From Bacillota bacterium (GTDB taxonomy: Bacteria; Bacillota; Clostridia; Lachnospirales; Lachnospiraceae): a stretch of 12,293 bases of DNA. Below the pieces are notes generated by a model. The model was not told where the DNA came from. It ran no database searches and saw nothing but the letters and a program-made list of their open reading frames with translations. The translations under genes and the position numbers were made by a program. Positions 6,202 to 12,293 of the stretch are shown one piece after another. Every line of letters begins with the position of its first letter. Within the stretch, counting starts at the first letter, position 1. Where the stretch lies: assembly GCA_023399455.1 (NCBI GenBank), contig JAEWPN010000180.1:1-12293 (forward strand). The letters run 5' to 3'.

Positions 6202-6230
6202 ATGCTATCCCATTATATTGTTTTTGTCAA
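6202..6230 (-). promoter_or_regulatory. Leftward sigma-A promoter of the leader RNA
   Basis: On the minus strand, TTGACA (complement of 6225-6230), a 17-base spacer and TAGCAT (complement of 6202-6207). A perfect -35 box with correct spacing makes this one of the stronger promoter matches in the window. It stands back to back with the marR promoter; the two -35 boxes are 36 bases apart. Confidence 0.65.
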
Positions 6231-6266
6231 TATTTTTTAATTCAATTTATATATTTATAAAAAAAG

Positions 6267-6295
6267 TTGACACTTCTATAACTATATAATATATT
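6267..6295 (+). promoter_or_regulatory. Rightward promoter for the MarR/flavin-reductase pair
   Basis: TTGACA (6267-6272), a 17-base spacer and TATATT (6290-6295). The start point would fall near 6302, leaving a leader of only about 13 bases with GGGAGG (6303-6308) at its very 5' end. Other AT-rich -10 choices exist in the same stretch, so the exact box is uncertain. Confidence 0.5.
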
Positions 6296-6314
6296 CCTAT
6301 ATGGGAGGATTTCT

Positions 6315-6746
6315 ATGGACACACAAGGAGGATTTTTAATTACACAAATAAAACAGATTGGAGGGCGAATCTTCGAAAAAATATTATCCGAAGAAAATAT
6401 TGATGAATTCAACGGCGCACAAGGAAAAATATTATATGTTCTTTGGCAGACGGACCGCATATCCATCGCAGAATTAGCGACTCAGGTGGGCCTGGCAAAT
6501 ACCACCTTAACCAGCATGCTGGACCGGATGGCTGAAGCGGACTTGATCATGCGCGTTCCGGACGAAGCGGATCGTCGGAAGAATTTGATTGTTTTAACAG
6601 AAAAAGCACGAGGATTACAAGAAAAGTACGAGCAGGTTTCCAGGCGGATGAATGAAATTTATTATAAAGGCTTTACCGAACAAGAAATCATTCAACTCGA
6701 AAAACAACTAACAAGAATCTTGAAGAATTTGAAGGAGGTAAATTAA
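6315..6746 (+). CDS. MarR-family transcriptional regulator
   Basis: A 143-residue protein, the usual MarR length. The winged helix-turn-helix spans about 34-97: IAELATQVGLANTTLTSMLDRM is the helix-turn-helix, and the wing carries the D-x-R motif in DEADRRKNLIVLTEKA. The terminal helices form the dimer interface in this family. GGGAGG (6303-6308) lies 6 bases before the ATG. The stop codon abuts the start of the flavin-reductase gene, so the two form an operon. MarR proteins commonly repress their own operon and a divergent one and are released by small aromatic ligands. Here the divergent unit would be the orphan leader RNA. The ligand and operator are not identifiable. Confidence 0.93.
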   Translation: MDTQGGFLITQIKQIGGRIFEKILSEENIDEFNGAQGKILYVLWQTDRISIAELATQVGLANTTLTSMLDRMAEADLIMRVPDEADRRKNLIVLTEKARGLQEKYEQVSRRMNEIYYKGFTEQEIIQLEKQLTRILKNLKEVN

Positions 6747-7310
6747 ATGAGTAAAATATCAATGCCCATATCTAACGATTTCTGCCCGCAAACGTTGTTT
6801 CTATATGGTACATATAAGGAGGATGGTACGCCGAATTTCGGGCTCTTTTGCTGGTTCAGCTACTACTGGGACAAAGAATTAGGTGTAATGGCATGTATTG
6901 GTGGGGAGAAACTTACGAAAGATAGGATCAATGCAACAAAAGTATTTTCTGCGAATCTAGTGACAGAGGAAATGCTGCCTCTTGCGGACTTTTTGGGATC
7001 GACCGACGGATACCGTGTGGAGAAAGCGGCTCATACGCTGGAGACAGAAAAAGGACAGGCCCTGAATGTTCCTGTCTTATCATGCAGCCCTGTAGTCTTT
7101 GAATTGGAAGTCGTCAACACCATGCAAATGGACGATGGTTCAGTGATGCTATGTAAAATTAGGAATGTTCTCGCCGAAGAATTTCTAAGTGATGCGAGCA
7201 TGAGCGTGGAGGAGCGGATCCAAAAGATCGCACCTATCAGTACTACCTGCTCCACTTATTTTTCATGGGACGGGAAGAATCTCGGGAAATGGGGGACCTG
7301 CTTCGATTAA
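6747..7310 (+). CDS. Flavin reductase-like FMN-binding split-barrel protein
   Basis: A 187-residue protein of the flavin-reductase/flavoredoxin type. These bind FMN and use NAD(P)H to make reduced flavin or pass electrons to a partner. Seen here: an N-terminal segment PISNDFCPQTLFLYGTYKEDGTPNFGLFCWFSYYWD, the strand GVMACIGGEKLTKDRINATKVFSANLVTEEM typical of the split-barrel flavin site (Ser/Asn-rich, with Thr57 and Asn62), and a C-terminal half LSCSPVVFELEVVNTMQMDDGSVMLCKIRNVLAEEF. AAGGAGG (6732-6738) is 8 bases upstream, and the ATG follows directly after the marR stop. Its stop overlaps the stop of the convergent hydrolase gene. Pairing with MarR suggests a role in redox or xenobiotic stress, which is inference. 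Confidence 0.88.
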   Translation: MSKISMPISNDFCPQTLFLYGTYKEDGTPNFGLFCWFSYYWDKELGVMACIGGEKLTKDRINATKVFSANLVTEEMLPLADFLGSTDGYRVEKAAHTLETEKGQALNVPVLSCSPVVFELEVVNTMQMDDGSVMLCKIRNVLAEEFLSDASMSVEERIQKIAPISTTCSTYFSWDGKNLGKWGTCFD

Positions 7311-8056
7311 CTTTCCATAAAACCTTGCAGCTTATCTGCATACGCCCTCGGATTGCCAAGGCTGCAGCCACAATGGCCGCAGCCTTCAAACACATCCGTT
7401 TGACTTCCGGGTATTTGAGACGCAGCGTACCGGATTTCTGCTTTCATCGCTCTGCTTTCTTTGCTGCCGCATATGACAAGGACCTTTGCCGTTGTCTGGC
7501 GAAGGCCTCCCGGCAGCTCGTAGCTAAAATACGTCCGGTACAAGTTATAGTTGCTGTCCGCACTTACGGCTTTCACATCTTCGGTAATCTTATCGGCTAT
7601 CTCCATAGGCCATCCGCTGTATTTGCATTGAAGTCTCACAAGCCATTTCCATTGATACATTTTCTCCATGGCGTCAATCATCCTCCGTGACATCAGCCTT
7701 GCCAGGGCCTTCTTAGGGCGGCAGATCCCGCTCTCTAAAAATGCCCGCTCAGCTATCCGGGGCCTTTTGCCCAGAATCTCCATCGCTATCTGACTTCCCA
7801 AAGAAGCCCCCGCAATGCAAAATAGCCGGCCGCCCAGATTCTCATCGATATACCGGATGATCTTCTCTGCTTCCTCTCTTGTCGACATATACATAATGGC
7901 ATGCTCTTCTCCATGTCCGTCCAGTTCAGGAACGATTATCCGATATTTATCTTTCATCAGCCTGGCAGCCCGTTCAAACATCCACTTTGAATTACCGCCT
8001 CCGTGAATGAGCATAACGACGGGCAGTCCTTCAGCCCCATAACAGTAAAATTTCAT
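7307..8056 (-). CDS. Alpha/beta hydrolase
   Basis: A 249-residue serine hydrolase fold protein without a signal peptide. The oxyanion-hole motif is HGGG (18-21), followed by the nucleophile elbow GASLG with Ser85 (83-87). The late acid is less clear: where Asp is usual, the stretch VICGSKES offers Glu200. The catalytic His is probably His228 in FEGCGHCG. The middle region (about 110-180) is a helical cap with several Trp and Tyr residues. The substrate cannot be named. The gene is convergent with the flavin-reductase gene (stops overlap at 7307-7310) and lies downstream of the chemoreceptor gene on the same strand. GGAAGG lies ~13 bases before the ATG, a weak arrangement, and I see no convincing promoter in 8057-8208; that interval carries only a 7-bp hairpin (8088-8117). 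Confidence 0.9.
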   Translation of the reverse strand: MKFYCYGAEGLPVVMLIHGGGNSKWMFERAARLMKDKYRIIVPELDGHGEEHAIMYMSTREEAEKIIRYIDENLGGRLFCIAGASLGSQIAMEILGKRPRIAERAFLESGICRPKKALARLMSRRMIDAMEKMYQWKWLVRLQCKYSGWPMEIADKITEDVKAVSADSNYNLYRTYFSYELPGGLRQTTAKVLVICGSKESRAMKAEIRYAASQIPGSQTDVFEGCGHCGCSLGNPRAYADKLQGFMES

Positions 8057-8208
8057 AAGGTATCAAATTCCTTCCTTTTTCCTTCGTTCAGGCATTCCTT
8101 GCAAGCAATGTGCCTGATACAAGATATTTGCTACTATTCAGCCTAGGGCTTAATAGCGGCAATTGATATCACGAATATTTTACCATTATTTCTTAATAAA
8201 GTATACAT

Positions 8209-8248
8209 ACCATCGTTTGACAAGGTCTTACACGCCCTGAACGATGGT
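8209..8248 (-). repeat. 40-bp hairpin repeat, copy 2 (possible terminator)
   Basis: A perfect 9-bp outer stem (ACCATCGTT / AACGATGGT), an inner 5-bp stem CAGGG/CCTTG with one G-T pair, a 3-base TCA bulge and a 9-base loop containing GTGTAA. It matches 384-423 at 34 of 40 positions. It begins 4 bases beyond the chemoreceptor stop codon on the minus strand. The following ATGTATACTTTATT is only a poor T tract, so it may terminate weakly or stabilise the 3' end. Confidence 0.7.
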
Positions 8249-8252
8249 AATA

Positions 8253-10304
8253 TTATTGCAGTTTAAACTTACCGACCTCCTCATTCAGAAGAGCTGCCTG
8301 CGAAGCCATTTCCTCGCTTGTTGCCGAGTTCTCTTCCGCGGTTGCCGCATTATTCTGTATAACTGCCGATACTTGATTGAGCCCCTCTCTTATCTGATCG
8401 ATTGAAATCGTCTGGTCGGCAGATACCTCTTCAATTCTGGAAATACCTTCTACCACTTTCAAAGTATCCACTTCAACTTCCTGTAAGAACCGCGCCGTTT
8501 CTTCCGCTATTTTTGTACCTGTTTCCACATCTTTCAAAGAATTCTGGAGAAGCTGTACTGTCTGCTTGGCCGCCTCTGCAGATTTTTGAGCCAAATCACG
8601 CACTTCATCCGCCACAACAGCAAACCCTTTTCCCGCTTCACCGGCTCTGGCTGCTTCAATAGCTGCATTCAAAGACAGTAGGTTTGTCTGGGAAGCTATT
8701 CCATCAATAACTTTGGTAATATCCGCGATCTGATTGGCAGAGGATTCGATGTCCACCATAGCTGCAGTTAGCTGCACCATACGCTGGTTGCCAACATTCA
8801 AACGATTCGCGGTATTCTTCAACTGTTCGGTAGTTGTTTTGACCAGATTCAGATTCTCCTCCGCCTGCCTTGCGATTTCAGTAGAAGATGCATTCAATTC
8901 CTCCACCGTAGCAGCCTGTTCCGTGGAGCCGGAAGCAAGTGCCTGTGCGCCGCCGGAAACTTGTTCCGAGCTGCTGCTTACCTGTGTGACAGACAAGCGG
9001 ATTGTTGACAGAGTATGATTCAAGGAAGCCGATATTTCTTCAAATGCCTTTTTGATAGCAGCAAATTCTCCCACATAATCCTGCTCCAAATGAATACGCA
9101 TGTCTCCTGCCGCCATAGTTCCCAAAACAGAAGCAATCTCTTGTATATATGCAATGTAACGCCTTAACTGTACAACTGTACGGTTAATAGCCTCTCCCAT
9201 CTGCCCCACTTCGTCTTTCGTAGATACCTTGGCTTCAATATCCAGATTTCCCTCTGCAATAAGATTCGCCGTATCAGTCAGTTCCTTAATCGGCTTTACT
9301 ATCGACTTCGAAACCATCAAAATCATAAGGAAAATGCAAAGGATAGCCAAAAGGAATATAACCAACAGCGTTCCCACCACCACTAAGTATTCCTGATTAA
9401 ACTCCGTGTTCGGAAGTCCCGTGGCCATTATCCACCCCGTATCTCCTATCGGTTCCAGATAACCATGGTTAGCAATTCCGTGAGAGGTATAATTTATACG
9501 TCCCATTGAGCCTGATAGAATTGCATTTTTAAAATTTTTCGACATATCCGTTTCTGAAACATTAAGATTAACATATTCTGCCGCCGGATGGTAAATAATC
9601 TGTCCTGTACCGGTTGTCATAATGTAAAATCCCGTATTTCTCAACGTATAGCTTCCAACAGTCTCCGCCAGGCCTTCCAAGACGAAGTCCAATCCCGCCG
9701 CACCTATAATTTCCGATGTACCCGATTTATATACGGGTGAAACCACGCTGATAATCTGCTTTTTCGTAAAACTGTCTTCATAGGGCTCGGTCATAATGGT
9801 TTTATTTTTTTCAAGAAGTTCTATGTACCAGGATCGTGTCGTAATATCCCATCCGGTATTTAAAACAGAACCGTCCGACTGCGCAATCTGACTGGAATCA
9901 ACATCTGCCATCCAAACGGACAGTATGCTGTCGGAATTCGCTTCTTCGATATTTATAAGAGTTTCATATGCCGCTTTGAAATTGCCGGCCTGATCAATGT
10001 TCTTACCCGGTGTAACTTCAGTAAACAACATTTCCATCTGAGTATTTAAGGAAAGCTGCTCCGTAATTTCCTGAAATCTTGCAAAATATCCCTCCACTTC
10101 ATTAGATGCCGCCAGCGACTGGGCACTCAGTTCATTTTCACTCAAACGGGTTACGGAAGCGACCACAATACCTACAATAATGATTCCTACAATTAAATAG
10201 GAAAGTATTACAGGACCTCCGATGGTAGTGAGGATCTTTGCAAAAAGTGTCCGGAATTCTCCTGCCTGTTTTTTGGGTTTCTTATTTTCTTTTTGTACAG
10301 TCAT
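8253..10304 (-). CDS. Methyl-accepting chemotaxis protein, dCache_1 sensor
   Basis: A 683-residue transmembrane chemoreceptor feeding the CheA/CheW kinase. First membrane helix ~29-51; extracellular double-Cache sensor ~55-300; second helix ~306-331; HAMP ~332-385 ([19 protein letters not shown]); a further HAMP-like segment ~386-435; cytoplasmic signalling coiled coil ~440-683 with the conserved hairpin tip [37 protein letters not shown] (~536-572). Gln/Glu pairs around 462-470 and 655-665 are likely methylation sites. The sensor carries R157-x-W159-Y160, Y175 and D206, close to the dCache amino-acid-binding motif, with Trp152 where that motif has Tyr. No C-terminal CheR-tethering pentapeptide is present (ends VGKFKLQ). 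AAAGGAG (10313-10319) is 8 bases upstream. The gene is divergent from the XRE regulator. Confidence 0.95.
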   Translation of the reverse strand: MTVQKENKKPKKQAGEFRTLFAKILTTIGGPVILSYLIVGIIIVGIVVASVTRLSENELSAQSLAASNEVEGYFARFQEITEQLSLNTQMEMLFTEVTPGKNIDQAGNFKAAYETLINIEEANSDSILSVWMADVDSSQIAQSDGSVLNTGWDITTRSWYIELLEKNKTIMTEPYEDSFTKKQIISVVSPVYKSGTSEIIGAAGLDFVLEGLAETVGSYTLRNTGFYIMTTGTGQIIYHPAAEYVNLNVSETDMSKNFKNAILSGSMGRINYTSHGIANHGYLEPIGDTGWIMATGLPNTEFNQEYLVVVGTLLVIFLLAILCIFLMILMVSKSIVKPIKELTDTANLIAEGNLDIEAKVSTKDEVGQMGEAINRTVVQLRRYIAYIQEIASVLGTMAAGDMRIHLEQDYVGEFAAIKKAFEEISASLNHTLSTIRLSVTQVSSSSEQVSGGAQALASGSTEQAATVEELNASSTEIARQAEENLNLVKTTTEQLKNTANRLNVGNQRMVQLTAAMVDIESSANQIADITKVIDGIASQTNLLSLNAAIEAARAGEAGKGFAVVADEVRDLAQKSAEAAKQTVQLLQNSLKDVETGTKIAEETARFLQEVEVDTLKVVEGISRIEEVSADQTISIDQIREGLNQVSAVIQNNAATAEENSATSEEMASQAALLNEEVGKFKLQ

Positions 10305-10394
10305 ATCGACTACTCCTTTGTATAAATGTATTGTATTAACTTATGGTTATTTGGTTATAAATAAATTATATTTTGTATAATATCTAATGTTTAC

Positions 10395-10423
10395 ATTATA
10401 TAATCTATACATCATTTATGCAA
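10395..10423 (-). promoter_or_regulatory. Sigma-A promoter of the chemoreceptor gene
   Basis: On the minus strand, TTGCAT (complement of 10418-10423), a 17-base spacer and TATAAT (complement of 10395-10400). The start near 10388 leaves an ~84-base AT-rich leader. No sigma-28-type (flagellar/chemotaxis) promoter was seen. Confidence 0.65.
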
Positions 10424-10444
10424 GCATGAGTTTTTCGATATAAT
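10415..10444 (+). promoter_or_regulatory. Promoter of the XRE gene with shared operator-like palindrome
   Basis: A perfect TATAAT lies at 10439-10444, 24 bases before the XRE start. The matching -35 region (10415-10421) is poor and overlaps the -35 box of the divergent chemoreceptor promoter. The overlap contains the inverted repeat ATGC-AA-GCAT (10418-10427). A protein bound there could control both directions; the weak -35 suggests low or activated expression. Confidence 0.4.
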
Positions 10445-10468
10445 TAAGGCTAAAAAAGGAGGTTTTAC

Positions 10469-10684
10469 ATGGTACGCTTGCGCATATTGCAAATATTATC
10501 TGAGCAGGAGCATACGAAGTATTGGCTATACAAACAAATGGATTTAAGCTATCAAAACTTTAACCGCATGGTTACGAACCAAACTTCGTCTATAAGGTTT
10601 GATAATCTTGACAAATTAAGCAAAATATTAGATTGTCCTGTTGGGGATTTATTCGAGGCAATAGAAGACGTAAACACTAAATAA
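10469..10684 (+). CDS. Small XRE/Cro-like helix-turn-helix regulator
   Basis: A 71-residue protein that is essentially one Cro/CI-type DNA-binding domain. The fold runs from ILSEQEHTKYWLYKQMDLSYQNFNRMVTNQTSSIRFDNLDKLSKILDCPVGDLFE: helices 2-3 (about 18-36) are the DNA-reading part, and LDKLSKILDCPVGDLFE is the hallmark C-terminal end of the domain. AGGAGG (10457-10462) is 6 bases before the ATG. There is no sensor domain, so control may be by abundance or by a partner. It is divergently arranged with the chemoreceptor gene, which makes it a candidate local regulator, as inferred from position. The stop codon is embedded in the terminator stem that follows. Confidence 0.88.
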   Translation: MVRLRILQILSEQEHTKYWLYKQMDLSYQNFNRMVTNQTSSIRFDNLDKLSKILDCPVGDLFEAIEDVNTK

Positions 10685-10717
10685 CCCCTCTTTGCGTTAT
10701 CAACAAAGAGGGGTTAT
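10681..10717. terminator. Strong terminator hairpin after the XRE gene
   Basis: A perfect 14-bp stem, ATAACCCCTCTTTG with CAAAGAGGGGTTAT, and a 9-base loop; its base contains the XRE stop codon. The rightward side lacks a T tract (CAATACC), while the leftward side has TTTAGTGTTT, so it suits leftward transcription better but may work both ways. Confidence 0.7.
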
Positions 10718-10730
10718 CAATACCCATTGA

Positions 10731-10766
10731 AAAATTTGCATGTGCAGTCCGAATCGGTACGCATGC
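10731..10766 (-). terminator. Minus-strand terminator after the hydrolase remnant
   Basis: GCATGCG and CACATGC (complements of 10760-10766 and 10738-10744) form a 7-bp stem with one G-T pair. On the minus strand the run AAATTTT follows directly. It lies right after the remnant's stop codon and probably ended the original hydrolase transcript. Confidence 0.55.
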
Positions 10767-10767
10767 T

Positions 10768-11014
10768 TTATATAGTCATGAACTTTATTACTTCCCGGTT
10801 AAAGAATTTGTATCCATCAAAGTTGGAATTATGACCGGCACCCGGAATGATCACCAAAGGATATCCGGCTTCCTTCGCCGTACAGCGGCATATCCCATGT
10901 TATCACGATCAGCTTATCCCGCAAATATTCTGTTTGCTTATCAAAAGGAGTGTGGTCTGCCGTTAGTCCGTGAGTAAACATAATGACACTTTTATCTTTT
11001 AAGTCGGCCTTCAT
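10768..11014 (-). pseudogene. Alpha/beta hydrolase remnant with internal deletion
   Basis: Two pieces of one hydrolase lie in different frames. The first (from ATG 11014) reads MKADLKDKSVIMFTHGLTADHTPFDK...LIVITWDMPLYG and holds the oxyanion region HG and the WD-P strand seen near the N-terminus of such enzymes. From about 10879 the sequence continues one frame over with AKEAGYPLVIIPGAGHNSNFDGYKFFNREVIKFMTI and a stop at 10768, which is the usual C-terminus with the catalytic His in GAGHNSN. The nucleophile elbow (G-x-S-x-G), the cap and the acid residue between them are absent, so roughly half the gene was deleted at the GGCGAAGGA junction. The N-terminal strands normally preceding HG are also missing. 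It overlaps the end of the acetyltransferase gene by 23 bases. It is not expected to be functional. Confidence 0.85.
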
Positions 11015-11525
11015 CCTGATTTAAAATGGCATATACATAGGTATCCCAGTAAATAGGCCTGCCCTGCTCATCATTATGAAAAGAAATATTTTTTATAAAA
11101 TGTGCTTCCTTCTTGAGTCCGCACTTCTCCATCAATTTCCATGATGGCACATTCCCGGGTGCGCATTCAGCAAAGATTCTATGAATACCATGGGCAAAAG
11201 TGTAGTTAATCGCCGCCGTGCAAGCTTCCGTTCCATATCCTTGGTTTTGATAGTTCTCGTTAAGGACATATCCGAGCTCCTTCGCATTGAAATCCCTTTT
11301 TCCTAAATAAACGTTACCGATCACCTTATGACTGGCTTTTAATTCAATAGCAAAGAATTCATCACTGCCAGTGCGGTATTCTATTTCCTGATCAGCTTTT
11401 TGGACGGTAAAATCGGGATAACTTTCGAATTCAGCACGAACACGCTGCAGCATGTATTCGCACAGGTCCTCTTTATCTCTTAATTCAAAGTTTCTGACAA
11501 TTAATCTTTGAGTTTCTATTTTCAT
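10992..11525 (-). CDS. GNAT acetyltransferase, RimJ/RimL type
   Basis: A 177-residue acetyltransferase using acetyl-CoA. It starts MKIETQRLIVRNFELRDKEDL, the classic RimJ/L opening. The acetyl-CoA pyrophosphate loop is NQGYGTE (94-100), preceded by the beta-4 strand KELGYVLNENY. The later motif ECAPGNVPSWKLMEKCGLKKE (120-140) is the conserved N-x-x-S-x-x-hxEKxGF-like segment. The last strand is PIYWDTYVYAIL. This group includes ribosomal-protein N-acetyltransferases and many small-molecule or antibiotic acetyltransferases; the substrate is not predictable. AAGGAG (complement of 11530-11535) is 4 bases from the ATG, a little close. The charged tail NQDEGRLKR reads into the hydrolase remnant. 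The 65 bases to the next gene upstream hold no clear promoter, so co-transcription is likely. Confidence 0.92.
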   Translation of the reverse strand: MKIETQRLIVRNFELRDKEDLCEYMLQRVRAEFESYPDFTVQKADQEIEYRTGSDEFFAIELKASHKVIGNVYLGKRDFNAKELGYVLNENYQNQGYGTEACTAAINYTFAHGIHRIFAECAPGNVPSWKLMEKCGLKKEAHFIKNISFHNDEQGRPIYWDTYVYAILNQDEGRLKR

Positions 11526-11590
11526 AGGGCTCCTTAATACGATCTAATATTCGTCCGGTGAATCTATCGCAAACATATTTCACCATTTTA

Positions 11591-12293
11591 TTAAGCATGT
11601 GATATCTCCGGGAACATCATTTTTTCCAGTTCCACCTTCTTCAGATTGTCTCCCAGAATAAATAAAGTGCAATCTTTTACTATGTGCTGCTCTATATCGT
11701 AGTCCTCTTTTCTGGCCGGTGTAAATCCAAGCTTTATCTCCGATACTCTTCTGAAAGAAGCAGCAAGCTTTTTAATGTCTATCACGTCTTTGCTAATAAT
11801 CTGATATATTTTGAGCGTATCCGCATTTAAATCGGCAATAATATATGCCCCTATATCCGGCAAATAGTATACATTCTCTCGAAATTCTTCCGCCAGCCAG
11901 AACTGATATAATCCGAGGTTGTCGCACATATTAAAACCATCGTTCGGATTATTTCCTCTTGCTGAAGAATTATATTCCATGATAGCGTTATACAATTTAT
12001 CACATGTGCCTTTATCAGACAAATCTGTTTTCTCAATCCGGGATGCATTTCTTTCGATATCCGATATTGCTTCACTTTCCCAATGCAATTTGCAGCTATA
12101 CTCATATTCTTTAATCGGGGTGAATCCGAACCTCGGATAATATTCCAGAACGCTGTCATTTACAAAAAGATATATTCCATCAACCTTTCCCCGATACTTT
12201 TCCAAAATCTTTTCCAGTATGTATCTGTTAAGTCCCTGACCGCGATAATCAGGGTCGGTCATAACCGTCCCAAGCTGAATATATTTTTTAATT
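11591..12293 (-). CDS. GNAT acetyltransferase with C-terminal extension, 5' end beyond the window
   Basis: The frame is open to the right edge. Upstream of the first visible ATG (12262) it continues as IKKYIQLGTV, exactly the strand expected before the acetyl-CoA motif, so that ATG is internal and the N-terminus lies outside. Visible: LGTVMTDPDYRGQGLNRYILEKILEKY with the R-G-Q-G-L loop, then FVNDSVLEYYPRFGFTPIKEYEYSC, the end of the GNAT fold. A further ~150 residues follow (YYLPDIGAYIIADLNADTLKIYQIISKD..., ending MFPEISHA), a second acetyltransferase-like half domain common in clostridial GNAT proteins of ~270 residues. The substrate is unknown. The gene probably shares a transcript with the next GNAT gene downstream. 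Confidence 0.9.
   Translation of the reverse strand, partial: IKKYIQLGTVMTDPDYRGQGLNRYILEKILEKYRGKVDGIYLFVNDSVLEYYPRFGFTPIKEYEYSCKLHWESEAISDIERNASRIEKTDLSDKGTCDKLYNAIMEYNSSARGNNPNDGFNMCDNLGLYQFWLAEEFRENVYYLPDIGAYIIADLNADTLKIYQIISKDVIDIKKLAASFRRVSEIKLGFTPARKEDYDIEQHIVKDCTLFILGDNLKKVELEKMMFPEISHA

Noticed and set aside
7358..7386. Strong hairpin AAGGCTGC...GCAGCCTT near the convergent gene ends, considered as a shared terminator
   Set aside because: It is inside the hydrolase coding sequence (the Gly/Cys-rich GCGHCGCSLG region) and has no T tract on either side.
1..12293. CRISPR array, tRNA, rRNA, prophage, integrase or transposase genes
   Set aside because: No regularly spaced repeats, no tRNA-like cloverleaf or rRNA sequence recognised by eye, and none of the reading frames resembles a recombinase or phage protein.

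Overview
The window looks like an accessory chromosomal stretch from a Clostridia member, most likely Lachnospiraceae. The reasons are strong AGGAGG-type ribosome binding sites, sigma-A style promoters, moderate GC with AT-rich intergenic DNA, and a gene set (DrrA-type ABC pair, TrpXYZ-type uptake operon, dCache chemoreceptor, many small acetyltransferases) common in that group. The genus cannot be told from the sequence.

Layout, left to right. (1) 1-346, minus strand: the N-terminal part of a pentapeptide-repeat protein running off the left edge, with its own promoter. (2) 484-2382, plus: promoter, leader hairpin and a two-gene ABC-2 exporter (ATPase and permease overlapping by 4 bases). (3) 2407-5541, plus: promoter with an overlapping palindrome, then a three-gene TrpXYZ/BMP-like uptake operon (lipoprotein, processing hairpin, permease, ATPase) closed by an intrinsic terminator. 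(4) 5535-6230: almost 0.7 kb without an ordinary gene. It holds a ~305 bp fold-back (long imperfect inverted repeat) and, on the minus strand, a complete-looking attenuator: promoter, 12-codon leader peptide, large hairpins, a second mini-ORF and a terminator, but no downstream gene. (5) 6267-7310, plus: a MarR-family regulator and a flavin-reductase-like protein one base apart. (6) 7307-8056, minus: an alpha/beta hydrolase whose stop codon overlaps the stop of the convergent flavin-reductase gene. (7) 8253-10304, minus: a large dCache/HAMP chemoreceptor, divergent from a 71-residue XRE-type regulator (10469-10684), with overlapping promoters. (8) 10681-12293: two terminator hairpins, a deleted remnant of a second alpha/beta hydrolase, and two GNAT acetyltransferases, the last running off the right edge.

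How the parts fit: the two ABC operons are self-contained export and import modules. The MarR regulator starts only ~85 bases from the promoter of the orphan attenuator, so it could control both directions. The XRE regulator is positioned to control the chemoreceptor. A 40-bp hairpin-forming repeat occurs twice, at the 5' end of the pentapeptide-gene transcript and just after the chemoreceptor gene, in the same transcript orientation.

The items most worth following up are the orphan leader-peptide attenuator, the fold-back lying exactly between two inward-facing terminators, and the 40-bp repeated RNA-like hairpin. The coding genes belong to recognised families.
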